IMG/VR virus record: IMGVR_UViG_3300044843_000258
Location: 1 to 32,402 of that record
Length of the DNA stretch: 32,402 nt
Reading direction: 5' to 3' (one strand)
Origin: a virus
The position numbers were made by a program, and so were the translations under genes. This document shows positions 20,956-27,648 of the stretch, piece after piece (positions within the stretch are counted from its first letter, which is position 1; the number at the start of each line of letters is the position of its first letter). A model generated the notes under the pieces. The model saw only the letters and a list, made by a program, of their open reading frames with translations, was not told where the DNA came from and made no database searches.

Positions 20956-21629
20956 AAAAAAGCAACGCGCCAAACATTTTCTAAATTCCAACCTAAAAAC
21001 ATTTCCTCGCGTCTTAGTAAAGAATCGTTATATTTTTCATCTTTTTTCCTTACCAGTACGCACATTATTTTTGAGATTGCATACCATTGACCGCCCTCAA
21101 CTTTTTTCATATTAGCCAAAAATTGCGAACTTTCTGCAAATTCGATAACCGTTGCATTTTTCAAATATTGCTCAGGTAAATACCAAAATTCGCCGTCAAC
21201 CTCAATAACGTTTGAATACTCAACCGTTGGTAAATCGTTCAATATTTTAGTGATATGCAAATAAAGGTTTGTCAAATCGTTTGTGTTCATTCCCTCATTT
21301 TCGCCCTTACCCAAAATAACGCTTTCATTTAATCCCGACCAATAAGAAACAACCTTTGCATAATACGGGAAAAGTTTTTGGTATGTTACAATATCGTCAA
21401 TTGAGGCAATGGCTTCGTCCAGTTCTTTTTGAAATTGCGCCGTACCTTTTTTATCGTTTTCGTCTTGCGCCTGAATTAATTTATCATTTAAAGAATCAAT
21501 CTTTAAAAGAATTTCGGGTCTTTGCGGTTGCACTAAATCCAAATAGGTTAAATATTGTTTTAGCGTTATATCCTTTAATTCATGCGGGTATTCAAACCTT
21601 TGCCCATTTGAGGTTTTAAATATTATCAT
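20862..21629 (-). CDS. tail assembly chaperone (G-like)
   Basis: A 255-residue protein beginning with a small beta domain (MIIFKTSNGQRFEYPHEL, then DITLKQYLTYLDL) and continuing helical to LENVWRVAFFLLRLN. That start is typical of chaperone-type proteins in Bacteroidetes phages. Near the end the codons GCT TTT TTT TTG form a nine-T run where a -1 slip would enter the overlapping frame and make a longer fusion. The chaperone/fusion pair is a conserved feature of long-tailed phages (lambda G/GT). Unusually, it is near the terminase and about 6 kb before the tape measure gene, not next to it. Confidence 0.6.
   Translation of the reverse strand: MIIFKTSNGQRFEYPHELKDITLKQYLTYLDLVQPQRPEILLKIDSLNDKLIQAQDENDKKGTAQFQKELDEAIASIDDIVTYQKLFPYYAKVVSYWSGLNESVILGKGENEGMNTNDLTNLYLHITKILNDLPTVEYSNVIEVDGEFWYLPEQYLKNATVIEFAESSQFLANMKKVEGGQWYAISKIMCVLVRKKDEKYNDSLLRREEMFLGWNLENVWRVAFFLLRLNVKYQLSINNYISAQQLTKLKLALKN
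20953..20961 (-). promoter_or_regulatory. slippery T9 run for -1 frameshift
   Basis: Nine consecutive T on the coding strand contain T-TTT-TTT in the zero frame after GCT, and T-TTT-TTG next to it: both allow -1 re-pairing. The two frames overlap for about 130 bases around it, and the shift is the -1 type known from tail chaperones. A one-base assembly error in the run is the alternative. Confidence 0.6.
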
Positions 21630-21927
21630 TGTTTTTCTTTCTGCCTCTTTTGGTTTCGCTTGTCGCTAATATATTGCCCTCTGCGTTTTCAATTTCGTTT
21701 AATTCTTTTGCCTCCATTAAACTAATTTTTTTCGGCTGAGTATATTCTATTTGCTTTGCGTTTAAAACGCCCGCATTTGGGTTTATTTGTCTTTCAAACC
21801 TATTTGTACGGTTGTTATTTAGAAAGTTGCTAATTTGACCCGCTAAAGCCTTTGCGCGGTAATTTGCTGGGTAGTTTGATAAAACCCCTATTGCATCCGT
21901 TAATACTTTTAATTCCTCGTTTGTCAT
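21616..21927 (-). CDS. unknown protein between terminase and chaperone
   Basis: A 103-residue protein: a helical N-terminal half (MTNEELKVLTDAIGVLSNYP), an Asn/Arg-rich linker, and an end rich in Glu and then Lys/Arg (ETKRGRKKNND). It overlaps the chaperone gene by 14 bases. The disordered, charged end suggests an assembly factor or DNA-contacting protein. No family recognised. Confidence 0.5.
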   Translation of the reverse strand: MTNEELKVLTDAIGVLSNYPANYRAKALAGQISNFLNNNRTNRFERQINPNAGVLNAKQIEYTQPKKISLMEAKELNEIENAEGNILATSETKRGRKKNNDNI

Positions 21928-21939
21928 AGTTATTTAATT

Positions 21940-23124
21940 TTATGAAAATGCTAATAATTTTTTGTTATTCCCTTTTAACATTCCGAGCGCATAATATCGG
22001 CACGCGTCCCAGCAATGATTAAAGGCATCAATCGGTTGATTTGTTTTTGAACCGTCTTTTAATTCGCGCCATTTATAACTCTTTGCCTCTTTTATCCAGT
22101 TTATTGAATCCCTTGTTAAATGTATCGAACCATAATTTTTAAGCAACTGTATTGAGTAATTAATTGAATCCGCGCCCTTATCAGCGGGCAAAACATTCCA
22201 ACCAAATAACCTCAGTTCCTTAATACTTTTTGGGTCTGCACTATCAGCAAAGATATTAAAACTTTTTGGTATATTATTTTCTTTTAACAATTTATCAATA
22301 TCGCGATTTGTTAAGCCAGTTTGATAAATGATTTCCTGACCGTATAATTTGCCATCACTTAATCCAACCTTTACTAAGGTTGTCGGGTCATTGGTAAAAC
22401 CAAAGTCCATGCCGTATGCAATTTTATCTAAATGTTTTGGCATTTCCTCAACTAAGTAATAATCAAAAACTAAACCCTCTATTTTGCCAGTTTGCCCTAA
22501 ACCATAAACGCGCCAAAGTTGAAAATCTTTATCTTTTAACCTTTTGATTCCCTCAACTATTGAATCGCTTATAAATGGGTTATGTTCAAAGTTTGAAATA
22601 AAATAAGCCGTATTATTTTGCGGTATAACTTGCGTATGTACCCAAAATTCAAAGTTCGGGTTATAATCTATAAAAATACGTTTTGAGGTTCTGAGTTCCA
22701 GTTCTGAATAAATTGTATAATCAATGCCGTTGGCTTCATTTATAAAAAGATAATCGCGTTTACCGTTTTTGGCATCCTGACTATTTTCATAACTTGCAAA
22801 CTCAATAATTGAGTTATTTTTAAAATAGTAAATTTTATCTGAGGAATTATATTTGGTTATTTGGCTCTGAATATAATCGCTTGAATTAATTATATTTTGA
22901 GAATCTCTAATTGCGCCCCTTTTCAGGTTTGGTATATCTTGACCTACAATTGTAATAGTTTGATTTGGCTGGGTTATGGCTAAGGTAAATAAAACTTGCA
23001 ATATTGAATAAGTTTTACCGCTTGACGTACCGCCTTGATTTACGCAAATAACGCGCTTGTTAATATCAATATTTGAATACCGCTCAGGAAATAAATTCCA
23101 TAAAAACAATGCGCTTGTTTTCAT
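21940..23124 (-). CDS. terL: terminase large subunit
   Basis: A 394-residue packaging motor and headful/end nuclease of the Terminase_3 (PBSX-like) type. Walker A is GGTSSGKT (31-38), Walker B YLFINEAN (125-132) with the catalytic Glu. The C-terminal RNase H-like nuclease carries acidic residues in GMDFGFTNDPT (near 245), ADSADPKS (near 300) and DAFNHCWDACRYY (near 375). It would cut concatemeric DNA and drive it into the prohead through the portal. It directly follows the small subunit (one-base overlap). The portal is 17 kb away in this genome. Confidence 0.93.
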   Translation of the reverse strand: MKTSALFLWNLFPERYSNIDINKRVICVNQGGTSSGKTYSILQVLFTLAITQPNQTITIVGQDIPNLKRGAIRDSQNIINSSDYIQSQITKYNSSDKIYYFKNNSIIEFASYENSQDAKNGKRDYLFINEANGIDYTIYSELELRTSKRIFIDYNPNFEFWVHTQVIPQNNTAYFISNFEHNPFISDSIVEGIKRLKDKDFQLWRVYGLGQTGKIEGLVFDYYLVEEMPKHLDKIAYGMDFGFTNDPTTLVKVGLSDGKLYGQEIIYQTGLTNRDIDKLLKENNIPKSFNIFADSADPKSIKELRLFGWNVLPADKGADSINYSIQLLKNYGSIHLTRDSINWIKEAKSYKWRELKDGSKTNQPIDAFNHCWDACRYYALGMLKGNNKKLLAFS

Positions 23125-23459
23125 TATTCGGGTTTGTATGGCGTTGTTTTATCGCCCGTTATAACGTTAATTGAAAAGTCTAATTTTTCGCCGTCTGTAC
23201 CGCTTATTTCTGTCTTTTGTGTAGGTTTCCCGTAGGTATATGCCAAAAGCATCTCAGTTGCTTTTAAATCGCCTTTTAAAGCCTTATTGACAATAACCGT
23301 CATAAGCCCGTCAATAAGTTGCTGGTTGTTTTTTTCTTGCGTTAATAGGTTTGATATAACCTCTTTAATATCGCGCAATTTACCTTTGGGTCTGCCATTT
23401 AAATTGCGTCTATTATCATCGCCTTTTTTGAACGGTTTAAGGTTTTCGGGTTTCGGCAT
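23124..23459 (-). CDS. terS: terminase small subunit
   Basis: A 111-residue basic protein with FKKGDDNRRNLNGRPKG at the N terminus, a helical middle (IKEVISNLLTQEKNNQQLID, then VIVNKALKGDLKATEMLLAY) and GKPTQKTEISG near the end. This order is the DUF5681-type small subunit, common before large terminases. It recognises phage DNA and regulates the large subunit. It overlaps terL by one base and the upstream small gene by 23 bases. Confidence 0.8.
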   Translation of the reverse strand: MPKPENLKPFKKGDDNRRNLNGRPKGKLRDIKEVISNLLTQEKNNQQLIDGLMTVIVNKALKGDLKATEMLLAYTYGKPTQKTEISGTDGEKLDFSINVITGDKTTPYKPE

Positions 23460-23634
23460 TTTTCACAGTATTATCACAGTTTTTTAATTGCATTTTTTCT
23501 TTATCATAAGATACGGAACAAATCGCAAAACGTTGAGATTGGTCGGGATATTCTTTTAACATAACATTATCGCTCATGCAACGTTGAATAAATTTATCAG
23601 CGGTTTCGTTTGGGTTTGGGCTTGGTATAGGCAT
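23437..23634 (-). CDS. small conserved phage protein upstream of terminase
   Basis: A 65-residue protein (MPIPSPNPNETADKFIQRCM, then YPDQSQRFAICSVSYD). This is a recurring small phage sequence: Pro-rich start, KFIxRCM, then a short helix with QRFAIC, usually near terminase, portal or head genes. Two of the Cys may bind metal. Function unknown to me. First gene of the packaging operon, overlapping the small terminase subunit by 23 bases. Confidence 0.65.
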   Translation of the reverse strand: MPIPSPNPNETADKFIQRCMSDNVMLKEYPDQSQRFAICSVSYDKEKMQLKNCDNTVKNAETRKP

Positions 23635-23689
23635 AGTTTTTTAATTAAGTTAATATTTTTATTATATATTTTTTTTATTTTTAATAAAA

Positions 23690-24766
23690 TTAAAATAATT
23701 CAAAACTTGCCGTTATTCTATTAGCCGAATGATTTGAACTTATTTGAGTATTCATTAAATTAGTTTTACTTTGTGTTTTCCTTGAAAAATCTAAACAAGC
23801 CCATTCATTTGATTTTTTTAACGCATATACTAAACTTGGAGAACTTGTTGTTATCCTATACCTCCATTTTTCTTGCTTATATACTTTACCTACTTCATTT
23901 AATAATTTTAATCCTATTCCTGCTCCTTGATAATCGGGTAAGATAACTAATCGGTGAACTCGTTTAACCTTTTTAACTATTGGATGAGGAAAAGGCAATA
24001 TACTTATAAAACCTGCTATTTCATCGTTTACTGTTGCTATAAATACATTTGCAGCGTTATTATGAGTGTGACTTAAATAGTGGTGCTTAGCAAACATTTT
24101 CCAAATTGACTTATCTGCTGTTTTGAATATTTCAAATTTAATTTTTGGTCTATTTTTTTTTTGACCTTCAAAACTTTGAAAGGTCATTGTATCGGTATTA
24201 AATATCCAATCGGGCAACAACCAATCTTGTACGTCAAAATGGCAAGTAACTGCTATAAATTGTTTATCCGTTTTTCTAATTGCTTTTTGCATAGCAAACG
24301 AACCTATTTGTGCCACATTTCTATCTACTACGCTTGTAAATTCATCAAATACAAAAAACTTTTGTTCTTCTAATATTGCTCTTGCTAAGTCAACACGCAT
24401 TTTTTGACCGTTACTTAATACTGAATATGGTTTTAACCAACTTGGTGGACTTGAAAAACCTACTGAATTAAATGCTGAAGTTATTTGTTCTACACTACAT
24501 TCTTTTGGCATATCGTCTAAAACAGTTTCTTTCGTGTATTCATATGATGTTATATAACTTTCAGGAAATAATTGTTTTGCTATTGTTGTTTTTCCAGTTC
24601 CGCTTTTCCCTACAATTAAACCTATTTGCCAATTTTTAGGTAAATCAATATCACCTTTAAAATGTTCTACAATATTTTCAGATTGTAAATCAAATTTACC
24701 TATAACTGAAGCAACTCTAAACGTTTTACTTGGTTTTACTTCTTTTATAATGTCAAAAGTCGGCAT
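23690..24766 (-). CDS. ABC-type ATPase fused to GNAT acyltransferase (COG2401-like)
   Basis: A 358-residue two-domain protein. Residues about 1-205 are an ABC ATPase: Walker A GKSGTGKT (53-60), signature LSNGQ (117-121), Walker B FFVFDE (137-142) and H-loop His176. No membrane segment is present, so it is not a transporter. Residues about 208-330 are a GNAT fold: HHYLSH (228-233), FIATVNDEIAGFISILP, and the acyl-CoA-binding loop QGAGIG (280-285) after RLVILPDY. This order matches COG2401 proteins. The HHY motif recalls the Mu Mom DNA-modifying GNAT family, so acyl-group transfer to phage DNA is a reasonable but untested guess. The gene lacks the GCGC-rich codons seen around it, which hints at separate acquisition. 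It overlaps the ParB-like gene by 22 bases. Confidence 0.85.
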   Translation of the reverse strand: MPTFDIIKEVKPSKTFRVASVIGKFDLQSENIVEHFKGDIDLPKNWQIGLIVGKSGTGKTTIAKQLFPESYITSYEYTKETVLDDMPKECSVEQITSAFNSVGFSSPPSWLKPYSVLSNGQKMRVDLARAILEEQKFFVFDEFTSVVDRNVAQIGSFAMQKAIRKTDKQFIAVTCHFDVQDWLLPDWIFNTDTMTFQSFEGQKKNRPKIKFEIFKTADKSIWKMFAKHHYLSHTHNNAANVFIATVNDEIAGFISILPFPHPIVKKVKRVHRLVILPDYQGAGIGLKLLNEVGKVYKQEKWRYRITTSSPSLVYALKKSNEWACLDFSRKTQSKTNLMNTQISSNHSANRITASFELF

Positions 24767-25305
24767 TCGTATCCTTGTTCTATTAATTTATTATAAATAT
24801 TTTCTTGATGTTCTTCGTCTTTACATATAATTTCAATTCTGTAAAGATTATCAATTTTATTAGATAAATCTTTTAATTCAGTCTCATCGTTTAAAGTAAT
24901 TGGTATATCTAAACCCCAAAATTGTAACTGTTCATAGTCCCATTCATTCGCTAAGGCTTCCCAGTCTTCTGAGCCATAACTTACGTTATCTTTTATCACG
25001 ATTGCTTTTAATTGTTCTATTGTAAAACTGCTGGGTATAATTTTGCACGGTATTTCTTTAAAATTTAACTCCTGAGCAACTTTAAACCTCATATTGCCCG
25101 CAAGTATAACAAAGTTATTTTCATGCGCATAAACCAGCAATTCCCTTGCGCCTAAAAATTCAGGATTTTCCTCAATACTTGATTTGAGTTTTAAATATTT
25201 ATGGTCTTTAATAATGCGCGGGTTTTTTGGTAGTCCCTCAATTTGCCCGTTGTTATTAACAAGTTTTTTAATCGGTATTAATTCGCTTTTAATTAGTTCA
25301 ATCAT
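24745..25305 (-). CDS. ParB/sulfiredoxin-fold protein
   Basis: A 186-residue protein with a ParB N-terminal-like domain: LPKNPRIIKDHKYLKLKSSI (about 24-43), VILAGNMRFKVAQELNFKEI (about 72-91, the G-x-x-R-x-x-A box), PCKII, then IEQLKAIVIKDNVSYG. The box is the NTP-binding/catalytic part of the ParB fold. In phages this fold often stands next to DNA methylases or other modifying enzymes rather than acting in partition. No helix-turn-helix or ParA is present, so plasmid partition is unlikely. The immediate overlap with the ABC-GNAT gene suggests a functional pair. The last residues (YRIEIICKDEEHQ) form a small additional beta-alpha unit. Confidence 0.8.
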   Translation of the reverse strand: MIELIKSELIPIKKLVNNNGQIEGLPKNPRIIKDHKYLKLKSSIEENPEFLGARELLVYAHENNFVILAGNMRFKVAQELNFKEIPCKIIPSSFTIEQLKAIVIKDNVSYGSEDWEALANEWDYEQLQFWGLDIPITLNDETELKDLSNKIDNLYRIEIICKDEEHQENIYNKLIEQGYECRLLTL

Positions 25306-25483
25306 ATTTGCTTAGTATAAAATTTATTACTGAAATATTGCGCTTACTTATAACCTTTGAGGTTTCTAAAAAATGTTTAACTTGACTTTTGCGGGTCATA
25401 GGAACTAAACCGTTTTCTTTGCGCCTTTGGTTTTCCTCAGATATTTTTTTTTCTAAAAATTCAATTAATGGTTTAATATCCAT
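25298..25483 (-). CDS. small basic protein
   Basis: A 61-residue Lys-rich helical protein (MDIKPLIEFLEKKISEENQR, then RKSQVKHFLETSKVISKRN). It overlaps the ParB-like gene by eight bases and the upstream gene by 11. No domain recognised. It could be DNA-binding given its charge and neighbours. Confidence 0.5.
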   Translation of the reverse strand: MDIKPLIEFLEKKISEENQRRKENGLVPMTRKSQVKHFLETSKVISKRNISVINFILSKYD

Positions 25484-25670
25484 ACGAAAAATTTTTTACT
25501 ACGTATTCCCTCGCTTGCTCAGGGGAATTAAAAATTAAATCAGCCTTTTCAAAAATTCTTAATCTGTATTTACTTTGCGCATTTCGGGAAATATAACCGA
25601 TTAATTTATTGCCATGATATACTTCAAATTCATGGTGCGTTTGAAATCTTTTTCCTAAAAATTTAATCAT
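25473..25670 (-). CDS. small basic protein after repressor
   Basis: A 65-residue protein, mostly beta with basic character (THHEFEVYHGNKLIGYISRN, then YRLRIFEKADLIF). It overlaps the repressor gene by four bases, so both are probably made from the same message. It may be a repressor cofactor or anti-repressor; no recognised family. Confidence 0.5.
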   Translation of the reverse strand: MIKFLGKRFQTHHEFEVYHGNKLIGYISRNAQSKYRLRIFEKADLIFNSPEQAREYVVKNFSYGY

Positions 25671-25888
25671 AGAAACATATTATCTGAATAGCCTAAAATA
25701 TAATTCGGGTTAATATTGTAAACCTCTGCCAGTTGAATAATCATTGTTATGCTTACGTTCCTTTTATTAGTGTTGATGTAATAAACAATATGATTGTATG
25801 AATTAATGCTTTTTGCAAATTGAGATATATTTTTAACCTTGTTTGCCTCTATTAAATGATTTACAATTAAATTAAACCTTTCGTTCAT
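25667..25888 (-). CDS. small HTH (XRE/Cro-CI-like) repressor
   Basis: A 73-residue protein with the layout of an XRE-type helix-turn-helix: first helix LIVNHLIEANKVKN, then ISQFAKSI, recognition helix region YNHIVYYINTNKRNVS, and MIIQLAEVYNINPNYILGY, whose ending NPxYILG is typical of such regulators in Bacteroidetes phages. It has no dimerisation or protease domain. The gene starts 65 bases from the divergent plus-strand gene, as in phage switch regions. It is the best candidate to bind the four palindromic operators, which is an inference. Confidence 0.75.
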   Translation of the reverse strand: MNERFNLIVNHLIEANKVKNISQFAKSINSYNHIVYYINTNKRNVSITMIIQLAEVYNINPNYILGYSDNMFL

Positions 25889-25953
25889 TGGTCTTAAATT
25901 TATTTAATAAATTGCAATAGTAAAACAATTTGTTTAAAATTTAAAATTAATTT
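25889..25953. promoter_or_regulatory. divergent intergenic control region
   Basis: A 65-base, very AT-rich gap between the repressor and the plus-strand gene. On the minus strand TACTATTG, one mismatch from TAnnTTTG, could serve the repressor; on the plus strand only ACAATTTG-like sequence is seen. The palindromic operator found elsewhere is not present here. Confidence 0.4.
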
Positions 25954-26292
25954 ATGAGCCATTTAAAAATTTGCGTTTCGGTTGTCGCTGAATTAACAAC
26001 CGCTATTGCCAAAGTTACTGAGGATAAAAAAGTAACATTTGGGGAAATCTTAGGTCTTGCGCCTGAAATTTTAAGAATACCGTCTTTTGTTGCAAACCTA
26101 TTGCCAGCGATTGAGGAATTAAAAAACGGCATTACACCTGAATACCAAATCGAGATTGAACGCGAGGTTGCAAAAAGGCTTGATTTGAGAAATGACAATA
26201 CTGAAGAAATCGTTGAGGCTTGTATTAATTGGATTGTTTTAACCTCATCAACTATTTTAACCATTGTAAAAAAAGCAAAAGAGTTAAAATAA
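25954..26292 (+). CDS. unknown protein, the only plus-strand gene
   Basis: A 112-residue protein with a helical, Leu/Ile-rich N-terminal half (ELTTAIAKVTEDKKVTFGEI, ILRIPSFVANLLPAIEEL), an acidic centre and a hydrophobic end (EEIVEACINWIVLTSSTILT). The reverse frame is open for 105 codons too, but it is Ser-rich and lacks a natural protein pattern, so I take it as a shadow. It is divergent from the repressor and converges on the early-operon terminator, the position of a lysogeny-control, exclusion or immunity gene. Two amphipathic or membrane-like helices make a membrane-associated role possible. No family recognised. Confidence 0.65.
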   Translation: MSHLKICVSVVAELTTAIAKVTEDKKVTFGEILGLAPEILRIPSFVANLLPAIEELKNGITPEYQIEIEREVAKRLDLRNDNTEEIVEACINWIVLTSSTILTIVKKAKELK

Positions 26293-26314
26293 AAAAAGGG
26301 GACTTTTTCCCCTT
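26287..26314 (-). terminator. terminator of the early operon
   Basis: On the minus strand AAGGGG-N7-CCCCTT followed by TTTTTATTTT. It lies between the last early gene and the stop of the plus-strand gene. The hairpin might also slow plus-strand transcripts, though the U-run there is poor. Confidence 0.82.
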
Positions 26315-26357
26315 ATGAATCATGTTTTACCCCTTTAAAAACTAATTGAAATTAAAA

Positions 26358-26513
26358 TTAATCATTCTTGATTAAATCTTTGTTTTTTTCCTTAACTATT
26401 TTTTCCAGTTGGTCAATAATATAATCAATATTTGCGATTTGCTTTTCTAAGGTTTTGCGGGCTTCATGCAATTCGTTTATTGATATGATAAGGCTTGCAG
26501 TTTCTTTTTTCAT
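26358..26513 (-). CDS. small coiled-coil protein
   Basis: A 51-residue protein from the ATG at 26511-26513 (MKKETASLIISINELHEARK); a TTG further upstream lies inside the OB-fold gene and is less likely. It is one Lys/Glu-rich helix, probably a coiled coil. Last gene of the early operon before the terminator. Function unknown. Confidence 0.55.
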   Translation of the reverse strand: MKKETASLIISINELHEARKTLEKQIANIDYIIDQLEKIVKEKNKDLIKND

Positions 26514-26523
26514 AGTTGTATTT

Positions 26524-26829
26524 TTAAAAAGGTAAATCAGTTTTATTATTAACCCCGTTTTCAACAAAGTTTATAAAATCTATTTGCCATGCGTCTAAGG
26601 TATTAAATACGTTTCCAGTTGAGGATTTATATCCTTTGATATTAAAATTTACGCAAACTTTGCTACCTACGTTTTCGGGTCTTAATTTATCGGTTTTGTT
26701 GAATAGTTGAAAAACTATTAGCTGGGGATATTGCCCGCTTGTTTCCAAAATAAATTTTCTTTTTTGGTTTGTTCCTATTTCCTCAATCGGCATTACTTCC
26801 TTAACGATTCCCTCGATTTTTAAATTCAT
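26524..26829 (-). CDS. DUF3127-type OB-fold protein (ssDNA-binding-like)
   Basis: A 101-residue protein matching the DUF3127 pattern common in Bacteroidetes and their phages: MNLKIEGIVKEVMPIEEIGT, KRKFILETSGQYPQLIVFQL, a linker, VGSKVCVNFNIKGYKSS and TLDAWQIDFI. The family is thought to be a small OB fold related to single-stranded DNA-binding proteins. In this replication region a role coating ssDNA with the ERF annealase and resolvase is likely, by inference. It is preceded by the T6-AAC-N3-TAAAA leader. Confidence 0.8.
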   Translation of the reverse strand: MNLKIEGIVKEVMPIEEIGTNQKRKFILETSGQYPQLIVFQLFNKTDKLRPENVGSKVCVNFNIKGYKSSTGNVFNTLDAWQIDFINFVENGVNNKTDLPF

Positions 26830-26899
26830 GATTTTTAATTTTATAAGTTAAAAAATTGCAGTTGTTCGGATGCTGCGCCCCGTTGTTGGTTTTTAAATT

Positions 26900-27091
26900 T
26901 TAATATCCTCTTTTTATTAGTTGCGAAATTCTTTTTGCTGCGCTATTAATGTTTTTGCAGAATAGGTTTCTTTCACCTATTACAATCCAAAATAAATTTT
27001 CAGACGGTTTACAATATGAATTCCAATCCGCTACTTCGTTTCCAAAATTTTTACCCTCTAAAAGCGCTAATTTAATTTCTTGCGTTGTCAT
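26900..27091 (-). CDS. small unknown early protein
   Basis: A 63-residue basic protein (MTTQEIKLALLEGKNFGNEV, then NLFWIVIGERNLFCKNINSA). It is the first gene after operator/promoter copy 3, so it can be switched separately from the genes upstream. Function unknown. Confidence 0.6.
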   Translation of the reverse strand: MTTQEIKLALLEGKNFGNEVADWNSYCKPSENLFWIVIGERNLFCKNINSAAKRISQLIKRGY

Positions 27092-27108
27092 AATAATTTG
27101 TTTTTAAT

Positions 27109-27133
27109 TTGTTATTAATGTATAACGAAGTTA
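27109..27133 (-). promoter_or_regulatory. promoter with palindromic operator, copy 3
   Basis: The inverted repeat TTGTTAT-N6-ATAACGA (27109-27128, one mismatch) overlaps TAACTTCG (27126-27133), one mismatch from TAnnTTTG. Upstream it shares AAAAGAGTAAAATATT with copy 4 but has no clear -33 TTG. It is the most degenerate copy. Confidence 0.65.
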
Positions 27134-27174
27134 TAAAATAAGTTTTGAATATTTTACTCTTTTAATAAAAATAT

Positions 27175-27648
27175 TTAAAAAGTTTTTTTCATGGTTTTAA
27201 AGCATAGCATAAACGCGTCGCGTTTGTCTTGTTCGGTGATATTCCCTTTATAGTTTTTAATCTGAGTAACGCCCAAATTATTAGCAAAGAATCTAAATTC
27301 TTTATCGGTTATTTTTCTGCCTTTTGCCATTGGCGAATACTGAGCGCAACTATACCCAAACTTTTCTATTATATCAACCGTTATTTGACTAACCGCCTGA
27401 TTCGTCCCAACGTTCCGAGATTTACGCGCGGTTACCTTTTTACTGCCAGTCATGTCAAAGGTTATATTTTGCAAGTTTGAATTTTCAACGCTAAAAATTA
27501 TATCCCTTTCTTTATTGTTTGCAATCCAAATTATAAAATCGGCAAAATATTCATAAGTAATAAAATCTATCGTTTGTCCGTCAATAATGCACATACAAAA
27601 ACCTTTTTTTCTGAATGCTGGGTCAATCCCTATATAAATACTTTTCAT
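27175..27648 (-). CDS. RuvC-like Holliday junction resolvase
   Basis: A 157-residue RNase H-fold nuclease: first strand IYIGIDPAFRKKG with Asp9, second acidic residue in IFSVENSN (Glu55), and the C-terminal QDKRDAFM with Asp141 and Asp144. These are the RuvC-type catalytic positions. It would cut four-way junctions formed by the ERF pathway or branched DNA before packaging. It overlaps the glucosaminidase gene by 26 bases. Confidence 0.7.
   Translation of the reverse strand: MKSIYIGIDPAFRKKGFCMCIIDGQTIDFITYEYFADFIIWIANNKERDIIFSVENSNLQNITFDMTGSKKVTARKSRNVGTNQAVSQITVDIIEKFGYSCAQYSPMAKGRKITDKEFRFFANNLGVTQIKNYKGNITEQDKRDAFMLCFKTMKKTF

Noticed and set aside
24745-25305. ParB-fold gene as part of a plasmid partition system
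   Set aside because: No ParA-like ATPase, no helix-turn-helix and no centromere-like repeats; its overlap with the ABC-GNAT gene points to another role.
25947-26264. Minus-strand open frame of 105 codons opposite the plus-strand gene
   Set aside because: It is rich in Ser, Ala and Ile with no natural domain pattern, and runs almost exactly antisense to a more protein-like plus-strand frame that begins just after a divergent gap.
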